64,000 bases of DNA from Abditibacterium sp. (GCA_030448265.1 JAUJNG010000015.1:1-64000), one strand, 5' to 3'. Positions 35,744 to 45,789 are shown, counted from the first letter of the stretch. Numbers and translations are program-made. Notes: generated by a model not told the origin, from the letters alone.

Positions 35744-35966
35744 TTTGGCGAATCCTGCTGTTGTTTTTCGCTCGTAGTATTCCGCATTTTCCGCACCACG
35801 GCGGCGCGGCGCGTGACGCCAGGGGTATTCGGGCCAGAGGAATCTTCCGTTCTCTGGCGGCGGCGTCTCCTGGTGCCAATCTCCTGACCTGAGATGTGAT
35901 CCAGCCCCTGGCCGATTCAATGGGATGGAAGTCAGGCGAGTAAACTCGCGCGCTGACGGTGAAGCT

Positions 35967-36683
35967 ATGAAGATGCCTTTGGATGAGGCCGCCGACTCAT
36001 TTTTCAACGCGCTGCCCCTTTTCCGCAACTTGACGCCCCCGCAGCTTGTGCAGGCGCGCGCCGTGCTGCACGCTCAAAGCGTGCGCGCCAATCACACCCT
36101 CACAACCGAAGAACAGCCAGGCGAAATCGTTTACATCATCGCTCAAGGCTCGGTCAAAATCTGCGCACAGAGCGACGAGGCGGACATCGTGATCGGCTTG
36201 CGCGGCCCTGGCGAGATCATCGGCGAGATGAGCGTCTTGGACGGCGTGGGCCGCTCGGCGACGGTTATTGCGCAGGAACCCAGCCTGCTCTTCTGGGTCA
36301 GCCGCGCCGACTTTTGGAACGTTTTGTGGGAAATGCCGCCCATCCCCTACAACCTCGCCTGTCTGCTCGCCCAGCGCGTGCGCCTTCTGACCTCGCAGGT
36401 GCAGGCGATGGCCACACTCGATGTGCAGGGCCGTCTCGCGCGCCAACTCGTCACTCTCGCCGACGAATACGGTCGGCCCTGCATCCCTTCGCACCCCTCC
36501 GATGCGGTGATGATCCCCTTTCAACTCAAGCAGGCCGAACTCGCCGGCATGATCGGCGCGACTCGCGAGCAGGTCAATAAACTCCTCGCGGCGTGGATCC
36601 GGCGCGGCCTGGTGTCGCGCGACAGCGCGCGCCTGGTGATTTGCCGGCGCGACGCACTGCGCAAGTTCTACAACGCCGCATAG
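35967..36683 (+). CDS. Crp/Fnr-family transcriptional regulator
   Basis: 238 residues from the ATG at 35967 (an earlier in-frame ATG at 35925 is less likely). The cyclic-nucleotide-binding-like beta barrel (about 15-130) has GEIVYIIAQGSVKIC and GPGEIIGEMSVLDGVGRSATVIAQEPS, matching the GEL-type phosphate-binding cassette. The winged helix near the end (PFQLKQAELAGMIGATREQVNKLLAAWIRRGLV) is the DNA-binding part. No FeS cysteines of the Fnr type. With two cyclase-like proteins in this island, a cNMP effector is plausible but unproven. Confidence 0.92.
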   Translation: MKMPLDEAADSFFNALPLFRNLTPPQLVQARAVLHAQSVRANHTLTTEEQPGEIVYIIAQGSVKICAQSDEADIVIGLRGPGEIIGEMSVLDGVGRSATVIAQEPSLLFWVSRADFWNVLWEMPPIPYNLACLLAQRVRLLTSQVQAMATLDVQGRLARQLVTLADEYGRPCIPSHPSDAVMIPFQLKQAELAGMIGATREQVNKLLAAWIRRGLVSRDSARLVICRRDALRKFYNAA

Positions 36684-37085
36684 TCTCGCCTGGCTGTCCA
36701 ACGCCTATCTGGCACATTAGTCCGATAGTGAGCGCCGAGGTGTGAAGAAATTCACTGTGGGTTGTGACGTTTCTTACATCAAGAACAAAACGCCAGAGTT
36801 AAAATCCAAAGCACCTCAACACAAAGCGACGTTCCCTACGGCGGCAGATGTTCTCTGCGGAACTGCTGACCGAAGCGGCGCCGCTCAATTTATAGCTCTT
36901 CATCCCTGGTAGGAAATGGCGGTCAATGATGGAAGTGGGAGTTTGACTCCCACGCCTTAATGGGCGTGGGAGTCGAGCAGTCGCTTCGCACATTACCCGT
37001 ATCACTGGCTACTGCCAATGTTGTCATTCCAGAGGCCAGGGGCCACTTTAGGCCCGTCATGGTGGTTTTTCGACAAGGGGAGAAT
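36684..37085. other. Gap with one strong hairpin
   Basis: About 400 bases between the Crp/Fnr gene and the NarL-type kinase. A hairpin gactcccacgcc (36945-36956)/ggcgtgggagtc (36963-36974) with a 6-nt loop is present, without a T-run. No convincing gene; the kinase frame is open from 36960 but that start lies inside the hairpin. Confidence 0.6.
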
Positions 37086-38492
37086 ATGCAAATGCACAAA
37101 TTCGGCAAGCCGTTGCGGGGGGTGGCTCAGTTGGGATTGTTGCCTTCTCTTGGGGGCACCGCGCCCGTTTGCGGGGCAGAGCGAACCGAAACCCGTTTTT
37201 TAAACCGTCCAGGGAGCCTGACCGTGAATGAATTGAAACGAAACATCGCGCAGGTTTGGGGGTTCGCTCAATTTTTGCCGGTTTCGGCGCGCGCCGGACG
37301 GCGACGGCTTTCCCCTCAGCAACAGCTTGGATTTCTCAGGGAAATCAACGTCCTTGCCAACCCTCGTTTTGGCGTTGATCGCACCATCGGCTCGATTCTG
37401 GAACGGCTGCGGGTGCTCTACGGAGCGCAGAGTTGCCTTCTCGTCACCTTCGATGCCAGCGATGAGCGCCATTACTGGCGGCGCGCCGATGGCCTCGATC
37501 CCGAAAGCGCGAGCCACCGGCGTGTTCTCGCTGAAGAATTAGCGTCCCTCTTTCTGGCCGAGGCCTCAACTCATGCGATGATTCGTCGCTCGCGCGGCCT
37601 CTTCTCCCCCTCGCCGTTTTGTTCGATTTACGACGTTCAAACCAACCGCAAAATCGCTTCCAGGGCGGGGCGGGATGAAAAATTGAACGGGTTTTTGGAG
37701 GACGATGCCTTTATTTCCGTGCCTTTGCCGCTCTACACCCACGAATCGGGACGGATATTTTTGACTTCCCGCTCGCGCGGTTTCGACGCGAGCGACATCG
37801 ACTTCCTTTCGCAGGTGATGGGGCATCTGGTTCCGCTTCTCAAAAACATCGAATTGGTAGATCGCCTCGCCTGCGACGCGGCGGAGGAAGAGCGCCGCCG
37901 CATCGCGCGCGATATTCACGACAGCATTATTCAGCCTTACATCGGCCTCCAGATGGGCATTGAGGCGCTGCGCCGCAAAACCGCAGTGGGAGAAAGCGAT
38001 TTGATGCCCGACATCGAACGCCTGAACCATTTGTGTCGGGCCGGAACTCTGGAACTGCGCGCTTATGTGCGCCAGCTCAAGGATTCGCGCGAGCGTGAAG
38101 GCAGTTTGCTGCCGGCGGTGCGGCGTTTCGTGGCCAAATTCACCACGGCGACCGGAATCGAGGTGCAGGTCAAGGCCAATTCCGACATTCGCATCCACGA
38201 CCGTCTGGCGGCGGAAATCTTTCAAATGGTGGCCGAGGGCCTGAGCAACATTCACCGCCACACCTTTTCGCAGCAGGCGACGATACATCTGGGAATGCAT
38301 GATCCCTGTTTCGTGGTTCGCATCGAGAACCTGGCCCCCGCCGAGGCAAAATCCCACGGCGAGGCGGCCCAAAAATCCCCGACTTTTCTTCCCGTTTCAC
38401 TTTCCGAGCGGGCGCGGGCGCTGGGCGGAAGCGTCGGGGTCGAAGCCCGTGAAGACGGCAGCGCAGTCGTGACCATCCAAATCCCGCTTTGA
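37086..38492 (+). CDS. NarL-type (HisKA_3) sensor kinase with GAF-like domain and degenerate ATP lid
   Basis: About 468 residues from the ATG at 37086 (ggggag Shine-Dalgarno); a GTG at 37224 with agggag upstream is a good alternative and gives 422 residues. A GAF-like region (FGVDRTIGSILERLRVLYGAQSCLLVTFDASD) precedes the HisKA_3 helix with EEERRRIARDIHDSIIQPYIGLQMGIEALRR (phosphoacceptor His). The HATPase N-box is present (MVAEGLSNIHRHT), but where DxGxG and GxGLxxMRER are expected the sequence reads VRIENLAPAEAKSHG and LPVSLSERARALGG, so the ATP-binding lid is degenerate. Followed by two response regulators in the same direction. Confidence 0.85.
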   Translation: MQMHKFGKPLRGVAQLGLLPSLGGTAPVCGAERTETRFLNRPGSLTVNELKRNIAQVWGFAQFLPVSARAGRRRLSPQQQLGFLREINVLANPRFGVDRTIGSILERLRVLYGAQSCLLVTFDASDERHYWRRADGLDPESASHRRVLAEELASLFLAEASTHAMIRRSRGLFSPSPFCSIYDVQTNRKIASRAGRDEKLNGFLEDDAFISVPLPLYTHESGRIFLTSRSRGFDASDIDFLSQVMGHLVPLLKNIELVDRLACDAAEEERRRIARDIHDSIIQPYIGLQMGIEALRRKTAVGESDLMPDIERLNHLCRAGTLELRAYVRQLKDSREREGSLLPAVRRFVAKFTTATGIEVQVKANSDIRIHDRLAAEIFQMVAEGLSNIHRHTFSQQATIHLGMHDPCFVVRIENLAPAEAKSHGEAAQKSPTFLPVSLSERARALGGSVGVEAREDGSAVVTIQIPL

Positions 38493-38544
38493 GCCGCGCT
38501 TCGACCATTCCAAGCTGCATTCCAACTTGCTTTTAAGACACGAT

Positions 38545-39225
38545 ATGTCCTCAATTTCCACCTCTCCCATTCGGCTTTTCGTGATTGACGACCACATGAT
38601 CGTGCGCGCGGGGCTGGTGATGCTGATGGCCAATCACCCTCGGTTTGAAGTTGTGGGCGAGGCAGGCAACAAAAGCGAAGCGCTGGAAGCTCAAATTGCC
38701 TGCGATGTCATTCTTTTAGACCTCGACATCGGCGGAGAAAGCGGACTGGAGTTGATTCCGCCTTTGCAATCGCTCCATCCGCAGGCGAAAATTTTGATTC
38801 TGACCGGAATGCGCGACCCAGAAATCCCGCGCCAGGCGATGGCGCTGGGCGCGATGGGCATCGTGCTCAAAGACCACGCTTCCGAGGTTCTTCTCAAAGC
38901 CATCGAGTGCGTGAACAGGGGCGAAATCTGGATGGATCGCTCCATGACGGCGACCGTTATCAGCGAACTGCGGCGGGGCGGGAACGAGAAAAGCGACCCT
39001 GAAGCCGCCAAAATCGCCCTGCTGACCGCCCGCGAACGGGAAGTGATTGCGCTCATCGGCGAAGGCCTGAAAAACAAAGACATCGCCAAGCGCCTCTTTC
39101 TCAGCGAAACCACGGTGCGCCACCATCTCACCTCGATTTTCGGCAAATTGGAAGTCGCCGACCGTCTGGAACTGGTCATCTACGCTTATCGCCACCTTCT
39201 CATCGAGTCGAAGCTCCGAACATAG
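38545..39225 (+). CDS. NarL/LuxR-family response regulator (first of two)
   Basis: 226 residues. Receiver domain: VIDDHMIVRAGL (acidic pocket), ILLDLDIGGESGLEL (phosphorylated Asp), LILTGM and GIVLKDHA (Lys). C-terminal LuxR HTH: LLTAREREVIALIGEGLKNKDIAKRLFLSETTVRHHLTSIFGKLEVADRLELVIYAYRH, fully canonical. It lies 52 bases after the kinase and is its likely partner. Confidence 0.94.
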   Translation: MSSISTSPIRLFVIDDHMIVRAGLVMLMANHPRFEVVGEAGNKSEALEAQIACDVILLDLDIGGESGLELIPPLQSLHPQAKILILTGMRDPEIPRQAMALGAMGIVLKDHASEVLLKAIECVNRGEIWMDRSMTATVISELRRGGNEKSDPEAAKIALLTAREREVIALIGEGLKNKDIAKRLFLSETTVRHHLTSIFGKLEVADRLELVIYAYRHLLIESKLRT

Positions 39226-39374
39226 ACCTCTACCGGCACCGCAAAAGCACATTTGTGCCCCCATAACTGGCGGATGAGGCCCCACAAAAAGGGCGGATTC
39301 GACGGCACGCGAAGTGGCGAAACACGCCAAAATTGATTTCATTCGCAGCCGGTTGGCGGCGTTTTTCCAAAGCC

Positions 39375-40004
39375 ATGTCCGAAACCGCCTCCCAACTTCT
39401 TTGCATCCGCGTTCTTTTAGTCGACGATTATGAATTGGTGCGCCAGGGACTGCGCCTGATCATCAACCAGCACCCTCTCCTCCAGGTCGTGGGTGAAGCG
39501 CGAGACGGAATGGAGGCGCTTGAACTCGCCTCGCAGCGACAGCCCGACATCATTTTGCTCGACATTGAGCTGGGCCTGGACAATGGGCTGGACTTTCTGC
39601 CCCGCCTCCTGGAAGTGAGCGGGGCCAAGGTGATCGTGTTCACCGGCGCGCCCGACAAACAGACCCATCACGAGGCTTTCGCGCTGGGAGCCAGTGCCGT
39701 CGTGGTCAAGGGCGACTCCAACGACGCGCTGCTCTCCTGCATTCTGCGCGTTTACGAGGGCCAAACGCCGCAACCCGAACCCGAACGCGAGAAAATCGCC
39801 CTGCTCACGCCCCAGGAACGCGACATCATCGCTTTGCTGAGCGGTGGCGTCAAGCGCCCGCAGGTTTGCGAACAACTGGGCCTGGAGGGTGCCGCAGTGA
39901 AAAACGCTCTGGCTTCGGCCCAAAACAAACTGGGGGTGGCCAATGAGGTTGAACTGGTGGTTTACGCTTACCGGCACGGTCTCGCCCACGTTCATGGCAG
40001 TTAA
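39375..40004 (+). CDS. NarL/LuxR-family response regulator with divergent HTH (second of two)
   Basis: 209 residues. Receiver elements are complete: LLVDDYELVRQGL, ILLDIELGLDNGLDF, VFTGAP and VVVKGDSN. The HTH aligns with the first regulator (LLTPQERDIIALLSGG ... KLGVANEVELVVYAYRHGL) but the second half, VCEQLGLEGAAVKNALASAQNKLG, has lost the usual ETTVR-HHL recognition residues, so its DNA contact may differ or be lost. The shared ELVxYAYRH end indicates duplication. It may act as a phosphate competitor or heterodimer partner. Confidence 0.9.
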   Translation: MSETASQLLCIRVLLVDDYELVRQGLRLIINQHPLLQVVGEARDGMEALELASQRQPDIILLDIELGLDNGLDFLPRLLEVSGAKVIVFTGAPDKQTHHEAFALGASAVVVKGDSNDALLSCILRVYEGQTPQPEPEREKIALLTPQERDIIALLSGGVKRPQVCEQLGLEGAAVKNALASAQNKLGVANEVELVVYAYRHGLAHVHGS

Positions 40005-40041
40005 AGCGCTTCTCAGTTGAATTGATTTCTGGGTCTCGCAG

Positions 40042-40295
40042 GGACATGGCCTGCCACGCAATGTGTGACTTGTTCTGGGATAGGAGCGCTTGTCATTCCG
40101 AGGGAGCCTCAGCGACCGAGGAATCAGCCGCAGTTTCGACCGACTTTGGCCCAAAGGGGTGGAGACTGAGACCGATTCCTCGTCGTGCCTCCTCGCAATG
40201 ACGAGATCTCACGTTCAACAAAAAGTCACACATATAAGTGGCAGCCCATTGTCCTTGGAAGGCGTAAGAATGGGCCGAAGGACATGGCCTGCCAT
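40042..40295. repeat. Composite repeat region with inverted and direct repeats
   Basis: The 332-base gap 40005-40336 has no gene. gtcattccgagggagcctcagcgacc... (40092-40125) pairs imperfectly with gattcctcgtcgtgcctcctcgcaatgac (40173-40202). ggacatggcctgcca occurs twice as a direct repeat (about 40042 and 40280). gcaatgtgtgacttgt near 40058 is the reverse complement of 1970-1985, tying this to the repeat region after the aldo/keto reductase. Confidence 0.7.
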
Positions 40296-40336
40296 ATCCC
40301 TACCCACCTCTCACTTCGTCCCAAAACCGCAATAGC

Positions 40337-43076
40337 TTACGCCTCCATTGAGGCGCCAACGCCGCTTGAAGCGAGTTGCAGGGCTTGTTCTACCGGCATG
40401 GCGCGGCCCTGCGACCAGGCCGACTCAAAACCCGCTTTGCCCAGGGCTTCACGCGCGAGGTTCGCGTGGCGCTCGTAGAGGGCGTGATAACTGGGGGCCA
40501 GAGGGCAGTGGATGGCTTCTCGCAGACTTTGCGCCGCGCCCATCAGTTGGGCTGCCTGTTCGGGACATCCCTGGGCGGCGGCCAGAAGGCCGCACGATTC
40601 CAACGCGAAGGCCAAACCCCAGCCATGAGCGAGGGCTTGCAGTCGGGCGAACATTTCTCGCAAGCGCTGGCGGGCGCCGGAAAAATCTCTGGTTTCGCGC
40701 GCCGTATGGCTGAGTCCCCACAGCGTGTAAACCATTCCCAAATCGTTGCCACTGCGCTGCGCGCGGGCCAGACATTCATGGAAAAGCGCCTGGGCGCGAT
40801 TCCACTCGCTGCTCAGAAAGGCGGCATCGCCCAGGAAAAACAGCGCCATGATAGTGCCGTTGTCGTCGTCCATCTCGCGCGCGAGGGCGAGACTTTCTTC
40901 GAGCAGGTGCTGCGCCCGCGCGACATCGGACTGGATGACGGCGTGGCTCAAGTGCAAAAGCGCCGCGCCAGTGCCGGTGCGGTCGCCCAGGCGACGCAGC
41001 AGAACCAGACTTTCTTCGATCAACGCCTCCGCTCGATGGAAGTCACCCTGATAGGTGGTGACAAGGCCACTGTAAAGCAAAGCCGTGGCGACACTGCGCT
41101 CATCACCCAGGGCGCGTCCCGCTGCCAGAGCCCCCTGCAAAAGCGCTGACGCGGCGGCGAAGTCGCCTTGTAAAAACGCCACCTTGCCGGCTCCCGTCAA
41201 AGCGCGCACGCGGAGCGCATCGGGAGCGCCCTGATTGCGATTCAGGGCCTCGTCCAGCCAGTTTCGTCCTTCGGCGAGATGACCGCGCATCTCCCAGAAG
41301 TGCCAGAGCGCACCGGCCAGCCGCAGCGCCGTTGGCGGCTCGGCCTGAAGCGACCATTTCAGCGCCGCGCGCAAGTTGTCCTGTTCCTCAGCGAGTTGGC
41401 GCAGCCAATCGGCCTGCGCCGCGCCGCTCAGTTGAGCTTCGGCCTTTTCGGCCAACGAGAGAAAGTATCGCGCGTGCCGGCCTCGCCACAACTCCAATTC
41501 GCCCTCGGCCTCCAACCGCTCCACGCCAAACTCGCGGATCGTTTCCAGCATGGAAAAGCGGGGCTCTCCATCCTGCTCGGTGTGCCGTAAAAGGCTCTTC
41601 TCCACCAGAGAAAACAAGCCATCGCCGACATCGCTGTCGGGCGAGTTGTCCAGGGCCTGCGCCGCTTCCAGCGTGCAGCCGCCCACGAAAACGGCGAGAT
41701 GCCGGAACAGGGTTCGTTCGCTTTGGGGCAACAGATCGTAGCTCCAGGCGATGCACTCGCGCAGGGTTTGGTGGCGTTGCGGTAGATCGCGCGCCCCGCC
41801 AGTCAACAGTTTGAAGCGGTTGTCCAGGCGCGCCACAATGGCCCCTAGCGAGAGGAGCCGAATGCGCGGTGCAGCCAGTTGGATGGCCAGGGGCAAACCG
41901 TCCAGGCGCGTGCAAATCGCCGCAACCGGCGCGGCACTGCCCTCATCGAAGCGAAAAGACGGCAACACCGCTTGTGCCCCCTGGAGGAAGAGTTCGACCG
42001 CCGCCACCTGCGACAGTGCCTCCACAGGCGGCAAATCATCGAGATCGGGCACCGCAAGCGGCGGCACCGGCAGTTCATATTCGCCGCGCAGACGCAGCCT
42101 CATGCGGCTGGTCGCCAGCACCTTGAGTTTGCGGCACGCCGCCAGAAGTTCCGCCACGACGGGCGCCGCCGCGACAACCTGCTCGAAGTTGTCCAGAACG
42201 AGGAGCATCTGCTTTTCTTTGAGATGATGCTTCAGACTATCCAGCAACGGCTGGCCGGCAACTTCACTCACTTCCAGGGTGTGGGCGATGGCCGCGACCA
42301 CGAGAGCGGGATCGCTCACCGCCGCCAATTCGACAAAAAAAGCTCCGTCCTCGAAGTCGCTCAGCGCATCGGAGGCGACCTGCAAGCTCAAGCGCGTTTT
42401 GCCCGTCCCGCCGATGCCGGTGAAGGTGACCAGACGCACCTCAGGTCGGCTCAGTAGCGCCTGTGCGAAGGCGGTTTCCTGGCCGCGCCCGATGAGTGCC
42501 GAAACGAGCGCAGGCAGGTTATGGGGACGCAAATCAATGGTCTTGAGCGGTGGGAAATCGGCGGGCAGACCCGCCATCACCAGTTGATAAATGGACTGCG
42601 GGCGCGCGATGTCCCTGAGCCGGTGCCGCCCCAGGCTTCGCCACCCCGCGTCGGGGGGCAGCTCGTTTTCGGTGAGATGGTGCGTCGTTTCCGAGACCAG
42701 CACCTGTAGGCCGTGTCCGGCGGCCATCAAACGCGCGCCATGATGCACGTCCACGCCCACATAGCCGCCAGGGATGCGCGTCGGGCATCCCGTGTGCAGC
42801 CCCATTCGCACCCGCACCGCCCCGTGTTCAGGCCAGGGGTGCTCGTGCAGGGCACGCTGCGCGGCGGCGGCAGCCGCCCTGGGCAAAAGCGACGAAAAAC
42901 GAATCGCCCTGCGCATCGACCTCCTGCCCGCCGTGGGCCTTGAAAGCGGCGCGCAGCAAGCGGCGATGCTGGGCCAGAACCTCGGCATAACGGTCGCCCA
43001 GGTGATAGACGAGCCGCGTCGAGCCTTCGATATCGGTGAAAAGCAGACTGACTGTGCCCTCAGGAAGTTCGGCCAT
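40337..43076 (-). pseudogene. Second cyclase-STAND-TPR fusion, one apparent frameshift
   Basis: Paralogue of the protein at 30933-33785. The first frame begins MAELPEGTVSLLFTDIEGSTRLVYHLGDRYAE and runs to DAQGDSFFVAFAQ; at the ggg of 42881-42883 the frame changes, and the second frame continues RAAAAAAQRALHEHPWPEHGAVRVRMGLHTG, GVDVHHGARLMAAG, then LIGRGQETAFAQALL, Walker A GIGGTGKT, LLVLDNFEQV, ATSRMRL and [18 protein letters not shown], followed by long TPR-like repeats. Removing one base gives about 912 residues. Both metal Asp residues of the cyclase are present. Either inactivated by a one-base insertion or an assembly error in a short homopolymer. Confidence 0.85.
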
Positions 43077-43157
43077 GGTCGATGATTAGTATTTCACGCA
43101 TTGGTGGATAACCATCGAAATTAACACGTCACGAAGCCGCGCGCAAGCGCGCCAGAG

Positions 43158-43303
43158 TTCGCTCGACTGAAGTCGGCGCTGACCCAGAGGGTGCCCCGCC
43201 TGCGGCTGACTTTCGGCCTGCGCCGAAACCAGGCAGCGTGGTTCCCGCGCAGGCGGGAAGTTAGCACCGAAGGTGCCCATAGCGCCGACTTCAGTCGAGC
43301 GAA
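43158..43303. repeat. Inverted repeat, 23-bp arms with inner palindromes
   Basis: ttcgctcgactgaagtcggc-type arm 43158-43180 pairs perfectly with 43281-43303; inner bases (gggtgccccgcctgcgg with ccgcgcaggcggg... and accgaaggtgccc) also pair. Between the cyclase-STAND start and the next gene stop, in a 276-base gap with no gene. Confidence 0.9.
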
Positions 43304-43352
43304 CATAGCCCGTGCGTAAGTCCTAAATTTTTTGGCTTTTGTATCTGCCGCT

Positions 43353-43916
43353 CTACAGACGGCTCCAGGTCACCACGATTTGCGCGTTGTAATGTCCGCC
43401 AGGGTCGCTCAGGCCATTGCGAAGTGCCACCAGACGAATTTTAAAGCCTTTTTTGACCGAGTTTGGCGCCGTTTCCGAGGAAAGCGCGTAGCGGTCGAAA
43501 ACAACCGTCCCCATGGGATCGCCGAGTTTGTAAAGCGGCAGCGCACCGTAGGGAGTGAAATCGTTGGGAGAGAAAAACGTCACGCCGCCCAATTGTCCTT
43601 TGCCCTGGGCGCTGGTTTGAACCCAGGTCGGCAGTTCGCCGACACCATTGTGCAGGCCGGATTCACTGGCGTAAGTCACCCTCATCGGCACATTGGCATG
43701 AACTTCCATGCCGGCCTCATCGGTGCTGATGAATTGCCCTGAGAAACCAGGCCCGCCCAAATCGCCGCAATCGATGGTGAGGTCGCTGGTATCGAGGTTG
43801 ATAAATTCCTGGGTCGAAGCCGACGCGACGATATTGGCAGACGACGGCGCGGCGCTCGCCACTATCGCAGCGAACAAAAAGAAGCTCAGCGCCCAGGTTT
43901 GAACGGTTGTTTTCAT
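43353..43916 (-). CDS. Small secreted protein of the secretin locus
   Basis: 187 residues starting MKTTVQTWALSFFLFAAIVASAAPSSA (signal peptide, cleavage near residue 28). The mature part is beta-rich and polar. Its end, GLSDPGGHYNAQIVVTWSRL, parallels GLTDHTGQYVTGSTSITWADL and GLDDLFGTYSTNATLTWADL in the proteins at 48482-49099 and 49213-49791, so it may be a distant member of the same family. The stop of the secretin lies 22 bases upstream, so it is the last gene of this co-directional set. No function known; pilin-like or matrix subunit is a hypothesis. Confidence 0.75.
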   Translation of the reverse strand: MKTTVQTWALSFFLFAAIVASAAPSSANIVASASTQEFINLDTSDLTIDCGDLGGPGFSGQFISTDEAGMEVHANVPMRVTYASESGLHNGVGELPTWVQTSAQGKGQLGGVTFFSPNDFTPYGALPLYKLGDPMGTVVFDRYALSSETAPNSVKKGFKIRLVALRNGLSDPGGHYNAQIVVTWSRL

Positions 43917-43938
43917 CGGGATTCTCCAACTTTTAGAG

Positions 43939-45687
43939 CTACCGTTGGGGTGGTTTTTTCTCCGTGGCGGGAAACGCAAACGGCGCGGGTGTCTGACCGG
44001 AACGCAGGTTCAAAACGTCCTGGCGCAAAACGGGCGAGCCGATGCCATCGAGCGGGACGTTGTCGCTCAGGATGCGCGGGGTGATGATGATAATGGTTTC
44101 GGTGCGATTCTGGCGCGAACTTGTGCCGCGAAAGGCTCTGCCCAGAACGGGAATATCGCCCAGAAGCGGGATTTTGGTGCGCGCCTGGGAGGTGAACTCG
44201 TTGATCAGGCCGCCGATGACGATGCTTTGGCCGTCGCGCACTCGCAGGTTGGTGGCGGCGCGGCGGAAAGTGATTTCGGGCAGGCCGTTGGGCCCGCGCC
44301 CCGTGACGTCGCGCACTTCGGGCTCCAGCCGCGTCACGACCTCGCGCTCGCCTTCCAGCACGCGCGGGGTGATGCGCAGGAAAATTCCCGAACGAATCAC
44401 TTCCAGGGTGTTGTTGGGAAACGCCGACGAGCCGGTGTTGATCGAAAAATAGCTTTCGCGCCCGACCTCAATTTCGGCGGTCTGGCCTTCGGCAGTGGCG
44501 AGGCGCGGATTGGCCCGCAGGCGCGCGACACCGCGCTGCACCAGGGCGGTGAGGCGAATGATGTCGTCGGTGGCGACCGACGAAAAGGTGACGTTCTGGC
44601 TTTCGGGCGCCGTGTTGATGGCGACGTTGCGATTGCCAAAAAGCCGATCCACGAAGTTGACGCTTAAATCTTTGAGCGCCTCCTCGGAGATTTCCAGAAC
44701 GGCGGCCTCGATAACGACCTGAGTGCGAGGCTGGTCAAGTCGCGCGATGGCGGCCTTAATCGGCTCGATGAGAAGCGGCGGGGCGGTGATGGAGATTCGC
44801 ATCGGCTCCGCCGGCGCCGCGATTCCCGAAGCGGGCGTCGTCACCTGCGGCGAACGGTTCAAACCGATGCGGCGCGGCGCGGCAAAGGGCGAAGAGGTCG
44901 ATGCCCCCGAAGCGGAACTCGGTGGAACGGGAACCGCGCCCTCGGCGCTGAGATAGCGGCCATAGGGCAGGGCCAGCAGATCCAGCACAGCTTCGGGCCG
45001 CACATGGCGCAGTTCCACCAACTCGAAGCGGCTCAGCAGGTAAAAATTCGGGTTGTCGGGCACAGGCGCCCCGACCAGATAATAACCGTCCAATGCGGCG
45101 AAGGCGTAGCCGCCCGACTGCAAAATGATGGCGAGCGCGCGTTCCAAGGGCACGCCCTTCAAATCGGCGGTGACGATGCCCTGAACCGTGTTGTCGGCCA
45201 CGATGGTGACGCCGGTTTGGGCGCTGATGTCGGCCAGGGCCTGTTTGAGTTCGGTATCGGCGAAAACGTTGGTGACCAGCGGCTCGCCCTTCTCATTGCG
45301 CGCGACGGCGGGTTCGACGGCGGTTGGGGCGGCGACCGGCGCATTACTCGCGGCGGGTTGCGGCGGCGCGGCGACCGGCGCTGGTTCGGAAGTCGCGGGC
45401 GCGGCGGGAGCCTGGGCCAGAAGAGGGCGCGAAGATAAACGGGGAGAAGTTTTCGACGCCGAGGCGCGGGTGTCGCGCTGGGGGCGCGTCCGGTGCTGGG
45501 GATGAAGCCGCTCGCGCCGCTTGACGCCAAACGGAACGGGTTGCGGCGGGGTCAGTGCCTGGGTGGGCACGCCCGATGCCGACAAAAACAGACACCCCAG
45601 GCCCAGCATCAAAGGCAAGCGACCATGTGAGCGCGGCGCAAAGCAGCGCGAAGTTCCTGGAGGTAAAAGTAAGTTTCTCGTCGGCAT
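43939..45687 (-). CDS. Secretin-family protein with STN-like domain
   Basis: About 582 residues from the ATG at 45687 (the frame continues 3 codons to a TTG). A membrane-targeting stretch (LPLMLGLGCLFLSASGVPTQA) is followed by a Pro/Ala-rich linker, an STN/N0-like domain (about 137-207: VTNVFADTELKQALADISAQTGVTIV...GVPLERALAIILQSGG), an N1-like domain (LVELRHVRPEAVLDLL) with a long inserted low-complexity loop, and the secretin beta-barrel domain with VVIEAAVLEISEEAL, NPRLATAEGQTAEIEVG, FLRITPRVL and GQSIVIGGLINEFTSQARTKIPLLGDIPVLGRAFRG. It would form an outer-membrane channel. No GspE/PilB ATPase or inner-membrane platform is encoded nearby. Confidence 0.93.
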   Translation of the reverse strand: MPTRNLLLPPGTSRCFAPRSHGRLPLMLGLGCLFLSASGVPTQALTPPQPVPFGVKRRERLHPQHRTRPQRDTRASASKTSPRLSSRPLLAQAPAAPATSEPAPVAAPPQPAASNAPVAAPTAVEPAVARNEKGEPLVTNVFADTELKQALADISAQTGVTIVADNTVQGIVTADLKGVPLERALAIILQSGGYAFAALDGYYLVGAPVPDNPNFYLLSRFELVELRHVRPEAVLDLLALPYGRYLSAEGAVPVPPSSASGASTSSPFAAPRRIGLNRSPQVTTPASGIAAPAEPMRISITAPPLLIEPIKAAIARLDQPRTQVVIEAAVLEISEEALKDLSVNFVDRLFGNRNVAINTAPESQNVTFSSVATDDIIRLTALVQRGVARLRANPRLATAEGQTAEIEVGRESYFSINTGSSAFPNNTLEVIRSGIFLRITPRVLEGEREVVTRLEPEVRDVTGRGPNGLPEITFRRAATNLRVRDGQSIVIGGLINEFTSQARTKIPLLGDIPVLGRAFRGTSSRQNRTETIIIITPRILSDNVPLDGIGSPVLRQDVLNLRSGQTPAPFAFPATEKKPPQR

Positions 45688-45789
45688 GAGTTGCAAAGGT
45701 CTGCCCCCAACCTTGTAAAAAGTCGTTTTTCAGGCAGGCGTTCTCGGTTCCTTTGTTGGTATGGAGTGGTGTTGCAGGTTGAGTGTTTG

